From the NCBI GenBank assembly GCA_020635675.1, contig JACJZJ010000002.1:620001-684000 (forward strand): a stretch of 64,000 nucleotides of DNA, written 5' to 3'. Source of the stretch: Flavobacteriales bacterium (lineage in GTDB: Bacteria; Bacteroidota; Bacteroidia; Flavobacteriales_F; PHOS-HE28). Under the pieces are notes generated by a model that was given only the letters and a program-made list of their open reading frames with translations, was not told the DNA's origin and searched no databases. The position numbers and the translations under genes are program-made. Below are positions 40,101 through 48,594 of the stretch, one piece after another (within the stretch, counting starts at the first letter, position 1; every line of letters begins with the position of its first letter).

Positions 40101-40223
40101 GATGGTGATGCTCTCATTGGCCGAGGTCGTCTGCCAGGTGGTCACGAAGTCGTTCGGCGATTGGGCGTGGCCGATCAGTGCGGCGAGGATGAACGTGGCG
40201 CCAAGGATCGATCGTGCTTGCAT
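34149..40223 (-). CDS. Giant BspA-like/PKD repeat surface protein with dockerin-like C-terminal module
   Basis: 2024 residues with signal peptide MQARSILGATFILAALIGHAQ. The body is six repeats of ~290 residues. Each starts FVTTWQTT-ANE-ITIPTTG, has a PKD-like strand pair (YYVDWGDGTVTLH ... HTVRIGGTFPRIY), and continues with DUF285/BspA-type repeats (SLEGTFRGCTAFNSPLNNWD, MFQGAGAFNQDLSGWDVSQV), ending with LIGWSTLDPGET and WSINDAGLGGC. BspA-type repeats are known from adhesins of oral and gut bacteria and mycoplasmas. The final ~240 residues are the shared module (AFLQGPYDSGSGLMNDGLRN ... VKYAGANNDRDPIL ... EQLP). Repeats 1 and 2 are almost identical at DNA level, so repeat number may vary between strains. 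It is probably cell-surface located. Confidence 0.88.
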   Translation of the reverse strand: MQARSILGATFILAALIGHAQSPNDFVTTWQTTSANESITIPTTGGGYNYTVNWGDGTILSGYIGDATHVYATAGTHQVRVSGTFPQLYFNDAGDKTKILDVTQWGNIQWASMQDAFHGCSNLQISATDTPDLSACTSLEGTFRGCTAFNSPLNNWDVSNITITRRMFQDAHAFNQPLNSWDMGQVTNTLAMFKNADAFDQAIGGWDMSQVTITGLMFQGAGAFNQDLSGWDVSQVTSFAGMFDVATAFDQDLGAWDISSANAMSTMLRNTGLSTANYDATLIGWNTLDPGETIPTGLSLGATGLTYCAGALAKQALVNTYGWSINDAGPAGCTPTDEFVTTWQTTAANETITIPTTGTGYDYYVDWGDGTVTLHNDTSSTTDATHAFASAGLQTIRIGGAFPQLYFNDAGDKTKLLDVTQWGNIQWASMNDAFEGCSNLQISATDTPDLSNCTSLEGTFRSCTTFNSPLNNWDVSTITITRRMFQDAHAFNQPLDGWDMGQVTNTLAMFKNADAFDQDIGGWDVSQVTIMGLMFQGAGAFNQDISGWDVHQVTSFAGMFDVATAFDQDLGAWDISSANTMSTMLRNTGLSTANYDATLIGWSTLDPGETAIPTGLALGATGLTFCAGAAARQSLITDHGWSINDAGLGGCAPADEFVTTWQTTTANEPITIPTTGIGYDYYVDWGDGTVTLHSDTSATTDATHTFATAGSHTVRIGGTFPRIYSINAVDRLKLTDVGQWGAMAWKSMAQAFHGCTNLQVSATDTPDLSQCTSMNNMFRGCPLMNAPMDNWDVSTITDMFQAFREASSFDQPLSSWDVSHVTNMAQMFLVCNAFDQDLGDWDISSVTDVSQMLDISGLSTANYDSTLIGWSTQDPGETAVPNGLDLGAQGLTFCAGAGARQDLIDANGWTITDAGLGCTDQPFITTWLTQTANEPINIPTTGSGYDYIVDWGDGSFTHRSDADGNTDASHVYAASGTYTVSIHGTFPRIHLQNEPYRTKLRTVEQWGDIAWDSFASAFRNCTNLDVTATDVPDLSTVTNMSSMFNNCYALGQDPGTNWNWDVSGVTTMNAMFYNGSQFNADITGWDVGNVQDFGAMFRNANVFDQGIGEWDMHSATELGGMFRDADAFDRNLGQWDISNVTGMANMFLNVTLSTFNYDATLIGWATDTSGTAGDGIDDVPSGVTLEGGLSQFCLAVDAHASLINTQGWSITDGGTSCTTADAFITTWQTSVANDTITMPAVGSGFDYVADWGDGMISAHSTAGGTADATHVYSAPGTYQVRMIGAHPRFMLYGSDDVNKIIDVVQWGTQQWSDMTFMFRSCENIQVSASDAPDLSACTSLAGMFRGSNNFNSSIGPWDVSHITNMTGMFQQADAFDQDLSAWDVSSVSLMSDMFFGANAFDRDLSSWDISSLSDATDMFSNSGLSTANYDLLLNGWSTLDPGETTVPSGVPFAAADATFCAGWSGRVDLIDLHGWSITDAGLGCPNGELFVTTWQTTTANESITIPTTGSGYDYFVDWGDGAFTARSDADASTDATHIYASAGSHTVAINGSFPRIYFNGAGDRNKILDVTQWGSNSWSSMSQAFRGCNNLQISATDAPDLSNCTDMGSAFRQSTGFNSPLATWDVSHIAQFANCFRDSPQFDQELGAWDMSSATNLASMFQGATAFNRELDSWDVHQVNSFLGMFNGAQSFDRSLASWNIEHAIQMGNMFTNTSLSTDNYDSILIGWATLDPGESGIPTNLVLGANASYYCAGEAAHDLLTGTYGWTITDLGPEPGCHPLTLSLRAFLQGPYDSGSGLMNDGLRNNGLVPVGEPYSALGYTQVGGGGETTTASVLALAGNDAVVDWVFLELRNKDNNTLVEATRCALLQRDGDVVDVDGTSPVSFDAPADDYYIAVHHRNHLGVMTLNTVALTASPTTVDLTDGSTATYGTNAQNTVSGTLVLWSGNVVDDAFIKYAGANNDRDPILVAIGGTIPTATTTGYLPTDVNMDGTVKYAGANNDRDPILVNIGGTVPTAVRTEQLP

Positions 40224-40308
40224 GCAGGGTGGAGGGTTGGTAAGGAGCGGATTTGAAAGGGCAGTTTAGCCCCGTCCGTCACGGAACACCTAATTTGCTG
40301 CGTCTACA

Positions 40309-42000
40309 ATGGGTCTATTCGGAAGCTATCGCCTGGGCATGAGGTCCTTTCGCTCCGTCTTGAGAGCTGGATATGCGTGTTCTGTGGTCTGCTTTTTGGC
40401 CTGTGTAGACGCATCTGCACAGGAGCTGCTCCCTCGCTATCCGGACACCTTGTCGCATGTTCGGTCGCTGGTGGATAAGGCGGAACTACTCTATCGGTCG
40501 GATGAATTGGTGGGGAAGTTCCAATTGCTCCAAGAGGCCGGGCGGCAGATGGATCGGGTGCAGGATGTCGCCCTGGTGCTCCACTACCAGGACCTGATGG
40601 GCCACACGCTTTGGGATCTGGGGGCCACGGACGTGGCGCTGGGGTACTATCGGGCGGCCATCACCACATCCAAGAGGATCCAGCCCGGCCGGTCCAACAT
40701 GCCCTGGCGCTACCTCGGCCAAATGGGTGCCGCGTATCTGGAACTCCATCAGCTGGACAGCGCGCTGTTCTATTTCCGGCTGGCACGGGATGCCGCCCAT
40801 GGGGTGAGCGGTCCCTGGTTCGCCTCCTCCCTGAACAATCTGGGCATGGCCCACCTGCAACTGGGCGAGTTCGGTGCGGCCCTGGCCTACTACGACTCGG
40901 CCACGGCAGCGCTCCGGTCCAGGGATGCCCAGAGCCGGCTATTGGCCGTGAGCATCCTGGACAACCGCGCGGACGTGGCATTGGCGATGGACCGGGTCGA
41001 GGACGCGTTGCCCATCGTCCGGACCAACCTGGACAGCCTGTTGCGCATCGGTCTGGAGTATGACAACGGACGCGAGAAGTACGCGCGCTACCGGTTCAAA
41101 TACGTCGATCTGCTGCTGCGTGCCGGCCGGGCGGACGAGGCCGTCCGGGAGATGGATGGCCTGGAGCGCTTTGTGCGGGGCATGGGCGACCGTCTCGATC
41201 CCCAGGTGCGCATGAAACTGGCCGACGCCCGATTCCGGTTCGCCCGCGCGCAGGGTGATGCATCGGCGCTGGCCTCCGCCGCCCAGGCCTTGGTGGCATT
41301 GCGTGACAGTCTGTCCGAGGTGCGCGCCCGCGAGAGCTCCATGCTCACCAGTGGATTGGCGGACCTCAGTACCGTCCGGTTGAAGGGCGAGATGGACGCG
41401 AAACTCCGCTTGACGCAGGCCGAAGCGCGTGCCGCCGACGACCGGGCACGCTCACGCACAGTGCTCGCGCTGCTCGTCACACTGTTCTCCGTGATCACCA
41501 TCCTGAGCCTCACCATGTGGTGGCGCGCCCGCGTGCGCCGCAAGCAGACGGAGAAGGAACTGCTGGGCATGGAGTTGGAGCACAAGCGCAGGGACCTGCA
41601 GCAGATGGGGCTCGAGTTCGCCCACCGCAAGGAGCGCGCCGAAGCGTTGGAGCAGCTGGCATCCGACCTGGACCGCGCGGACGGGGACGGTGTCGCCGCC
41701 GTGGCCGCGGACCTGAAGGCGAAGGCCAGTGCCGAGGTGCGCCTGGAGGAGCGCCGGGAATGGCTGCACCAGCAGGTGGAAACAGTGAACAGCGCGTTCT
41801 ACGAAGCGCTCCGCACGCGTTACCCGCAACTGGCCCCCACCGAGGTGGAGCTTTGTGGCCTCATCCGGTCCGGCTTCAGCAACAAGGAGGTCGCCGAGTT
41901 GCGCAGCATCACCCCGAAGTCGGCCCGCATGGCGCGCTACCGCCTGAAGCGAAGGCTCGGCATCACCGGCGACATCGAGGAGGTGCTGCGGGCGATGTGA
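40309..42000 (+). CDS. TPR membrane protein with LuxR-like C-terminal HTH
   Basis: 563 residues. The N-terminus carries a signal or TM segment (GYACSVVCFLACVDASAQ); M11 is an alternative start. About five TPR motifs cover ~50-330 (e.g. MGAAYLELHQLDSALFYFRLAR). A TM segment lies at ~388-408 (TVLALLVTLFSVITILSLTM), followed by a cytoplasmic coiled coil (~415-490). The C-terminal ~65 residues (LAPTEVELCGLIRSGFSNKEVAELRSITPKSARMARYRLKRRLGI) resemble the LuxR/GerE helix-turn-helix. This architecture is common in Bacteroidota and is thought to act as a membrane-bound regulator. It is divergent from the giant BspA gene with 85 bp between the starts, so it may control that gene; that link is inferred from position only. 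Confidence 0.85.
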   Translation: MGLFGSYRLGMRSFRSVLRAGYACSVVCFLACVDASAQELLPRYPDTLSHVRSLVDKAELLYRSDELVGKFQLLQEAGRQMDRVQDVALVLHYQDLMGHTLWDLGATDVALGYYRAAITTSKRIQPGRSNMPWRYLGQMGAAYLELHQLDSALFYFRLARDAAHGVSGPWFASSLNNLGMAHLQLGEFGAALAYYDSATAALRSRDAQSRLLAVSILDNRADVALAMDRVEDALPIVRTNLDSLLRIGLEYDNGREKYARYRFKYVDLLLRAGRADEAVREMDGLERFVRGMGDRLDPQVRMKLADARFRFARAQGDASALASAAQALVALRDSLSEVRARESSMLTSGLADLSTVRLKGEMDAKLRLTQAEARAADDRARSRTVLALLVTLFSVITILSLTMWWRARVRRKQTEKELLGMELEHKRRDLQQMGLEFAHRKERAEALEQLASDLDRADGDGVAAVAADLKAKASAEVRLEERREWLHQQVETVNSAFYEALRTRYPQLAPTEVELCGLIRSGFSNKEVAELRSITPKSARMARYRLKRRLGITGDIEEVLRAM

Positions 42001-42033
42001 GGTCGCGTGGACGGACCGCTGCCGCACCCCGCG

Positions 42034-43064
<1,031 letters not shown>

Positions 43065-43068
<4 letters not shown>

Positions 43069-43694
43069 CGGGCGGCCTGTTGCATCACGTACCACATTTC
43101 CGCGGCGATCTGCAGACAGCGTTCGTCGTAGCGTGCGCTTTCCTCCACCGTGCCATCGGCCTCCTTGGGATCGATGTAAGGCAGGCTGATGCGGTCCAAC
43201 GCACCATGCACGAACGGACAGTTCCGGTCCGCCTCCGCGCAGGTCATCACCGCGCAGAAACCCGTCTGCGGGTTGGCCGGGTCGTCGTACACCTTGCTCC
43301 AGTGCGGTTCCGGTGCGCGGTCGTTCGAGAAGGAAACATTGTAGTGTGGGTTGGTTCCCTCGGATCCGTCCACGTGGAACCCGGCGCGCTCCAAGGCCGC
43401 CACGGCGCGTGTATTGAAGGCCGTGGCCTCGGTGCCACCGCTGTAGGTGTGCACATGGTCCAGCCCATGCATCCAGGCGGCGGTGGCCGCCCAGACCTGG
43501 CCGAGGTGGCTCCGGCGACTGTTGTGGGTGCAGATGAACGTGAGGTCGGCGGTGGCGCCGGCGGCCTTGCGTTCCTTCACGAACGCCGCGATCGCATCGA
43601 GACTTTCCTTGCGTTCGGCGGAGATGCCGGCCACGGCGGGCACCACGTGTGTTCCCACATAGCGCTGAAGATCGGGGTGGAGCGTCCGTTCCAT
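43065..43694 (-). CDS. arsC: Arsenate reductase, low-molecular-weight phosphatase type
   Basis: 209 residues. The P-loop of the LMW protein tyrosine phosphatase fold is seen as ICTHNSRRSH with catalytic Cys55 and Arg61 (C-x5-R-S). Further conserved segments are HTYSGGTEATAFNTRAVAAL and FCAVMTCAEADRNCPFVHGA, the latter supplying the resolving cysteines. It reduces As(V) to As(III) with thioredoxin- or glutathione-type electrons. The start at 43694 (MERTLHPDLQ) is preferred over 43778, which would add 28 hydrophobic low-complexity residues. It overlaps acr3 by 4 bp, giving coupled reductase and exporter synthesis. It is longer than the ~140-residue S. aureus enzyme, as in the Bacteroidota group, owing to an N-terminal extension. 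Confidence 0.92.
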
Positions 43695-43758
43695 GGTCGG
43701 CTGTGGGTTCGGTTCGAGGACGAGCAGAAGAGCGGGGAGGAGGAGCGGGTCCATGGGA

Positions 43759-44658
43759 TCAACAACAGTTGCTGCCACTGCCGCAGCAGGCGGCCTTCAG
43801 CTCTGCTTTGTCACGCTGGGTCCGACCCCCGGCCTCGGGCCGGTCAAGGGGCTTCGTAGCGCTGACCGTAATGCTGAAGATGCCCACCTCGCTGTTCTTG
43901 AACGCCATGCGCTCTTCGGGGCTCAGGTAGTTGGCCAGGATGTCGTCGGGTACCACGATCGGCTTGCGACCCTGTACGCTCACGTTCGCGAAGCCCAGGT
44001 CATGGATCAGGCCGAGATAGTCGCTCTCTTGCGACGCCCCGCTCACGCAACCGGCATACATCTCCGCGGCCTGGCGCAGGTTCTCCGGCAGGGTTCCCTT
44101 CAGCACCACGTCGCTGATGGTGAAGTGCCCCCCGGGTTTCAGCACCCGGAACACTTCACAGAAGGCCTGGCGCTTGTCGGGCACGAGGTTCAACACGCAG
44201 TTGCTCACCACCACGTCCACCAGTCCACCACCGATGGGCAGCGCCTCGATGTCGCCCTGGCGGAACTCCACGTTCTGGAAGCCGAGCCTGGAAGCGTTCC
44301 CCTTCGCCTTTTCCACCATCTCGGGCGTGAAGTCCACGCCGATCACGCGTCCGTCCTCACCGGTGGCATGTCGGGCGATGAAGCAATCGTTGCCCGCGCC
44401 GGAGCCCAGGTCCAGTACGGTGTCACCGGGTCGGATGTCGGCGAATTGCGTGGGTAACCCGCAGCCAAGGCCCAGGTCGGCGTCCGGGGCGTAGCCGGCC
44501 AGGGCGCTGTAGTCCTCGCTCATGATGGTGGCCACCTCGTTGGTGCAGCCACCGCTGCCGCAGCAGGATCGGGCGTTGGTGTCCTTGTCCTGGAGGGCGA
44601 TGTCCGCATAGGTGGCGCGGACCTGCCGCTTGAGCTCCTCGGGGCTTTGATGGTCCAT
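43759..44658 (-). CDS. arsM: Arsenite S-adenosylmethionine methyltransferase
   Basis: 299 residues. The SAM-binding motif is VLDLGSGAGNDCFIA, followed by the acidic end of strand beta-2 (IGVDFTPEM). Catalytic cysteines of ArsM enzymes are present in GLGCGLP (Cys66), VSNCVLNLVPDK and YAGCVSGA. An N-terminal CCGSGGC at 32-38 and a C-terminal CCGSGSNCC tail add further thiols that could bind As(III). The enzyme converts arsenite to methylated, partly volatile species. It is separated from arsR by 31 bp that contain a second copy of the presumed ArsR operator, so it may be separately controlled; 64 bp separate it from arsC. Confidence 0.95.
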   Translation of the reverse strand: MDHQSPEELKRQVRATYADIALQDKDTNARSCCGSGGCTNEVATIMSEDYSALAGYAPDADLGLGCGLPTQFADIRPGDTVLDLGSGAGNDCFIARHATGEDGRVIGVDFTPEMVEKAKGNASRLGFQNVEFRQGDIEALPIGGGLVDVVVSNCVLNLVPDKRQAFCEVFRVLKPGGHFTISDVVLKGTLPENLRQAAEMYAGCVSGASQESDYLGLIHDLGFANVSVQGRKPIVVPDDILANYLSPEERMAFKNSEVGIFSITVSATKPLDRPEAGGRTQRDKAELKAACCGSGSNCC

Positions 44659-44663
44659 GATAT

Positions 44664-44679
44664 ATCGTTCTTTTACGAT
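44664..44679. promoter_or_regulatory. Second ATCG-N8-CGAT palindrome between arsR and arsM
   Basis: ATCGTTCTTTTACGAT, 16 bp, has the same ATCG...CGAT ends and spacing as the palindrome in the arsR promoter. It lies 5 bp upstream of the arsM ATG, so binding of ArsR here could block an internal promoter or transcript elongation. Confidence 0.6.
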
Positions 44680-44689
44680 GAAGTAACGT

Positions 44690-45022
44690 TCAACAGCAGG
44701 TGTCCGGCTGTTCGGCGATGCGCGCGAAAAGACCTTCGAAGGCCTTCAGGGCGCGCGCCCATTCGGCGCGGTCGATGCAGTAGCAGACGCGTGTGCCCTC
44801 GATCTCGCCCTGCACGAGCCCGGCCTCCTTCAACTCCTTCAAATGCTGGCTCACCGTGCTCTGGCTGAGGGGCAGCTCGTGCACGAGATCACCACAGACG
44901 CAGGTGCTCCGGCCGGCCAGCAGACGGAGGATCGCCACGCGGGCAGGGTGGGCCAGGGCCTTGGCGTAGCGCGCGACACGGTTGTCGCGCAGGGTGAAGT
45001 CGTCGAGCTTGGCTGTGGCCAT
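44690..45022 (-). CDS. arsR: ArsR family arsenic-responsive repressor
   Basis: 110 residues of winged-helix ArsR/SmtB fold. Metalloid-binding cysteines 41 and 43 in STCVCGDL match the CVC box of As(III)-sensing ArsR proteins; a C-terminal DTCC could contribute a third ligand. The recognition helix is LSQSTVSQHLKELKEAGL (52-69). The start at 45022 (MATAKLDDFTL) is placed just after the promoter; the 28 further in-frame residues upstream would include the promoter itself and are rejected. It is first gene of the arsenic operon, releasing DNA when arsenite or antimonite binds. Confidence 0.93.
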   Translation of the reverse strand: MATAKLDDFTLRDNRVARYAKALAHPARVAILRLLAGRSTCVCGDLVHELPLSQSTVSQHLKELKEAGLVQGEIEGTRVCYCIDRAEWARALKAFEGLFARIAEQPDTCC

Positions 45023-45035
45023 GTCAATGTGATCG

Positions 45036-45051
45036 ATCGCAAATATACGAT
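45036..45051 (-). promoter_or_regulatory. arsR promoter and ArsR operator palindrome
   Basis: ATCGCAAATATACGAT (+ strand) is an imperfect palindrome that contains the minus-strand -7 box TATATTTG (45047-45040). The box is 17 nt from the arsR ATG. Overlap of operator and -7 element explains repression. No clear -33 TTG at standard distance was found. Confidence 0.65.
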
Positions 45052-45124
45052 GAATGAGCACAAGGCCGGACCACAAGGGTCGGAAGCCCCGTGGGTCCGG
45101 AGGCATGCGGAATGTCGATCGCGC

Positions 45125-47191
45125 CTACCGCACCACCAGCACCTGCCGATGCACCGGCGGGGCGTCCGTGGCGCCGATCCGCAGCACATAGCTGCCCGCG
45201 CCCAGCGTGGATACGTCGATGCCGCGTTGGGCCGTCCGGTAGGTGCCCGACCACACCGCGCGACCCCGCGCGTCCAGCAGGTCCACGTTGGCGGAATGCT
45301 CCCCTGCGCCGCGCACGAAAAGGCGGTCCGTCACCGGCACGGGATACACCTGGAGCGCCTCATCGCCCGTGGGTCCCGTCACGTCCGTGGCGACGCCGGG
45401 ATCGATGCGGATGAGTTCGTTGGTGGTCGCGTTCACGCCCCAGATGTGCCCTTCCGGCCCGATCTTGATCCCCATCAATCCGGCGGACCCCGTCTGGATG
45501 CGGCCCAGTTCGGTGAAGTTCGGATCGGCCAGGTCGTAGATCACCACCTCGCCGGTGGCATGATCGCTCACCAGCAGGCGATCGCCGATCACATCGATGC
45601 CGGCGGGCTGCTGCAGACCGGAGGAGATGATCTCCTGCCAGGTGTAGCCGCCCATCATCGAATACTCCACATAGGTCTCCCACGGGCCGTAGGTGGCCGG
45701 ACCGGTCACGCTGCCGGTGTGGATGTCCAGCCGCAGCACGCGCTGCCCGCCATGGTCCACCACGTACAACCAGCCGGTGTGCTTGTCCAGCACGCAATGG
45801 CTTACGATGTGGTCGTTCGGGTCCTTGGTGATGGTGAAATCGGCGTAGCGGCGGATGATCGCGTCGCCGTGGTAGTCGTTGCCCGGTCCGTGGTCGTTCA
45901 TGAAGTCATGGCGCACGATGTCGCCGTTGAAGCCGTCCACCACCCAGTACACGTTGGCCTTCTCGTGCGCGATGCCCTGGCTGTTGGGCGTCACGTGCAG
46001 CATGTCGATATGGCTGCCGAGCCCGCCGAAGATGGGCTGGGCGTACACGGCCGGGTCGCTGTCCCACAGGGAGGGCCCGGTGAAGGGCGTACCGCCGTTG
46101 TGGTTCGCATCGAACACACCGGGGCAGGTGCTGAAGTTGCCGTTGTCGCCGAAGGCGATGCCGGTGGGCAGGCTCATGAAGTGCCAGGCGTTCACGTCGC
46201 GCTGCCACAGCCAGGTCATGGCGGGCCCGCCCACGTCCGTGAATTTCACCGTGCTGCCGCCGGTGGCCTCCACGTCCTTGTTGATCACCCACAGTTCACG
46301 GCGGGCCAGGTCGGGGTGGAAGTCCAGGTCGCGCGGCACCAGCAGGTCCTGGTCGGCGTTGGCCACCATCACCACCTGCGGCGTGCCGCTCAGGTAGTCG
46401 TCGATGATGTTCGGGATCGGGGTATTGATCACCACCGTGATGGTCATCGTGTCATTGGCGGGCACGAGGTCGGCGCCGCCGTTGATCGCATCGGCCCACA
46501 CGGCCAGGGTGTGCGTGCCCGTGGTCATGGGCGTCCACGGCGTGCCGTGGGCGAAGGCATAGCTGGTGCCGGCCACCAGGTTCAGGCCGGTGATCGCTTC
46601 GCTCACCGCGGGGTCGTTGTCCACCCGGTAGTTCAGGGTGAAGCCGGTCACCGGATCGCCGCCGAGCGTCTTGATCGTGCCCTCCACCACCACATCGTCG
46701 TCCGCGAAGGCGTACAGCGGACAGTTCAACTTGGTCACCGTCATGTCGCGCGCCGGTGGCGGCTCGGCGGTGAAGGTGAATGTTTCGCCCAGGCCGGTGC
46801 CCACGAACTGGGCGGCGCTCACGCCGTCCACGAACACCTCGAAGCTGAGGCCCGCATCGCCCCAATCGTCGGCCCAGAAGATGTCGTAGGCCGCGCCCTC
46901 GGTCAGGCACCACGGGCCCTCGGTGATGGTCAGGTTGTCGCCATAGCCGCCGGGTGTCTGCTGTTGGGCGCCGGCGCCGTTGCAGCCCACGGCCGTGTTG
47001 CCGCCGAAGAAGATGGTGTTGGTGCCGCAGGGATCGCCATTGGGCAGCAGCTCCCAGTAGGTCTCGTAGCCGTAATCGTCCGTGGTCACGGCGATGGTCA
47101 CCTCCACCTCGCCGGGGTTGCATTGGGCGGCGGCGAAGCGGGGGAGGATGAGGGCCGTGAAAGCGGCCAGGGCACTGAGGGTCCGGATCAT
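45125..47191 (-). CDS. Secreted beta-propeller-like protein with T9SS type A sorting domain
   Basis: 688 residues with signal peptide MIRTLSALAAFTALILPRFAAAQ. Residues ~25-140 contain a GYETYWELLPNGDP / YDIFWADDWGDAG module seen in Bacteroidota secreted proteins. Residues ~150-255 look like a CARDB-type beta-sandwich (MTVTKLNCPLYAFADDDVVV). Residues ~285-600 form a six-bladed NHL/SMP-30-like propeller (LDFHPDLARRELWVINKD; QPAGIDVIGDRLLVSDHATG; MGIKIGPEGHIWGVNATTNE). The last ~75 residues are a T9SS type A domain (LQVYPVPVTDRLFVRGAG ... LGAGSYVLRIGA). No catalytic residues could be assigned. It appears monocistronic, 102 bp upstream of arsR on the same strand. Confidence 0.8.
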   Translation of the reverse strand: MIRTLSALAAFTALILPRFAAAQCNPGEVEVTIAVTTDDYGYETYWELLPNGDPCGTNTIFFGGNTAVGCNGAGAQQQTPGGYGDNLTITEGPWCLTEGAAYDIFWADDWGDAGLSFEVFVDGVSAAQFVGTGLGETFTFTAEPPPARDMTVTKLNCPLYAFADDDVVVEGTIKTLGGDPVTGFTLNYRVDNDPAVSEAITGLNLVAGTSYAFAHGTPWTPMTTGTHTLAVWADAINGGADLVPANDTMTITVVINTPIPNIIDDYLSGTPQVVMVANADQDLLVPRDLDFHPDLARRELWVINKDVEATGGSTVKFTDVGGPAMTWLWQRDVNAWHFMSLPTGIAFGDNGNFSTCPGVFDANHNGGTPFTGPSLWDSDPAVYAQPIFGGLGSHIDMLHVTPNSQGIAHEKANVYWVVDGFNGDIVRHDFMNDHGPGNDYHGDAIIRRYADFTITKDPNDHIVSHCVLDKHTGWLYVVDHGGQRVLRLDIHTGSVTGPATYGPWETYVEYSMMGGYTWQEIISSGLQQPAGIDVIGDRLLVSDHATGEVVIYDLADPNFTELGRIQTGSAGLMGIKIGPEGHIWGVNATTNELIRIDPGVATDVTGPTGDEALQVYPVPVTDRLFVRGAGEHSANVDLLDARGRAVWSGTYRTAQRGIDVSTLGAGSYVLRIGATDAPPVHRQVLVVR

Positions 47192-47311
47192 GCCGTGAAA
47201 CTACAGGCATCGCGCCATGCGGGCGGCATGTTCGGTCGAGGGATTCGCGCGATCCGACCCGACCCAGGGGATGCTCGGCGATCCGTGCCGTCCGCTACCT
47301 TGCCGGGGACC

Positions 47312-47833
47312 ATGGACAAGGCCACCATCCAGCGGCAATTGCATGATACGCACGAAGCGTTCTTCGCGTACCTCACCGGGCTGTCGGATGCCGATCTGCT
47401 GGCCCGCCCGAACGCCAAGTGGTCCGCCCTGCAGCAGCTGGAACACATCGGCCGGAGCGTCCGCCCGGTGCGCCTCGCCTTCCATATCCCCCAGGCGGTG
47501 ATGCGCGGCATCTGGGGCGGCGCCGACCGGCCCAGCAAGAGCTACGAGGCGCTGGTGGCGAAGTACCAGAGCAAGTTGGACCAGGGCGGACGGGCTCCGA
47601 GCCCCTTCGTGCCGCGCGGTGGGCGCCTCGCCGATCGCGCCCGGTGGGTCCGCCGCACCCGCCGCCAGGTGCGTGGGCTGTCGCGTGCCGTGGGGCGTTG
47701 GTCGGAGCAGGACCTCGACGCCTGCATCCTGCCGCATCCGCTGTTGGGAAAGGTCACCCTGCGGGAGATGCTCTACTTCACCATCCACCACGTGCAGCAC
47801 CACCAGCGGCTCGTCGAGCGGAACCTGGCGTAG
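47312..47833 (+). CDS. DinB family protein
   Basis: 173 residues of the four-helix-bundle DinB/YfiT superfamily. The N-terminal helix begins MDKATIQRQLHDTHEAFFAY. Metal-ligand histidines are visible in LQQLEHIGRS (first) and TIHHVQHHQRL (second and third), the standard H...HxxxH set. DinB proteins bind a divalent metal and are thiol-dependent transferases or damage-inducible proteins; the reaction here is unknown. The ATG at 47312 follows a GGGG and is the first in-frame ATG that fits the fold. It precedes the DUF2490-like gene by 17 bp on the same strand. Confidence 0.8.
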   Translation: MDKATIQRQLHDTHEAFFAYLTGLSDADLLARPNAKWSALQQLEHIGRSVRPVRLAFHIPQAVMRGIWGGADRPSKSYEALVAKYQSKLDQGGRAPSPFVPRGGRLADRARWVRRTRRQVRGLSRAVGRWSEQDLDACILPHPLLGKVTLREMLYFTIHHVQHHQRLVERNLA

Positions 47834-47850
47834 GGCTTTTCTTTGCCGGC

Positions 47851-48552
47851 ATGGTCCATCACCCCCTCGCCATCCTGCTCACCGCCGTGGCCATGCTGCT
47901 CACCGGCCTGTTGAACGCCCAGGTGAACAGGCACCAGCTCGGCGCCTGGTACATGGGCTTCTGGCGCTTGGGCTTCGGGGAGGGCCGCTGGGGCGCACAG
48001 GGCGACGTGCAGTTCCGCAACTGGGATGCCGGCGCCGACCTCGAGCAACTGCTGCTGCGCGGCGGGGTGACCTATTCGCCGAAGAACGTACAGGCCACGC
48101 TCACCCTGGGCTATGCCTACATCCTCTCCGGCGCGCCCGGCGAAAGCACCGCCACCACCAACGAGAGCCGCGTCTACCAGGAGGCCCTGCTACCGCACCA
48201 TCCCGGGTGGCGGCTCTTCCTCACCCACCGCTTCCGGTTGGAGGAGCGCTTCGTGCAGCATCAGGACTTCCGCACCCGGGTGCGCTATGCCCTTTTCCTG
48301 AACGCGCCATTGAACCGGCCCAAGGTGGGACCCGGGGCCGTGTACCTCGCGTTGTACGATGAGCTGTTCATCAACGGCGAGCGTGGCATCGGCGAAGGCC
48401 GCACGGTGTCCCTCTTCGACCGCAACCGGGCATACGGCGCCCTGGGCTACGCGCTGAACGACCACCTACGGCTGCAGGCCGGCGCCATGCTGCAGAGCAC
48501 CGATGCGTGGACCAAGCCCCAGCTGCAGCTCAGCCTGCACGCGCGCTACTGA
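47851..48552 (+). CDS. DUF2490-like outer membrane protein
   Basis: 233 residues. The signal peptide is MVHHPLAILLTAVAMLLTGLLNAQ. Alternating hydrophobic beta-strands follow (QLGAWYMGFWRLGFGEGRWGAQGDVQFRNWD; WRLFLTHRFRLEERFVQHQD; VRYALFLNAPLN; GAVYLALYDELFIN; RNRAYGALGYALNDHLRLQA), ending with an aromatic C-terminus HARY. The pattern and the HRFRLEERF and YDELFIN motifs are those of DUF2490, a small outer-membrane beta-barrel family of Bacteroidota and Proteobacteria with no known function. Confidence 0.75.
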   Translation: MVHHPLAILLTAVAMLLTGLLNAQVNRHQLGAWYMGFWRLGFGEGRWGAQGDVQFRNWDAGADLEQLLLRGGVTYSPKNVQATLTLGYAYILSGAPGESTATTNESRVYQEALLPHHPGWRLFLTHRFRLEERFVQHQDFRTRVRYALFLNAPLNRPKVGPGAVYLALYDELFINGERGIGEGRTVSLFDRNRAYGALGYALNDHLRLQAGAMLQSTDAWTKPQLQLSLHARY

Positions 48553-48594
48553 GCGCGGCGCCACCCGGACGGTGCCCCACTACCTTCGAACCCC

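Noticed and set aside
36309..40256. 1315-codon open frame on the + strand
   Set aside because: It is antisense to the BspA repeat gene; long stop-free antisense frames are expected in GC-rich repetitive coding DNA. The protein is His/Val/Gly-rich without a signal peptide or domain.
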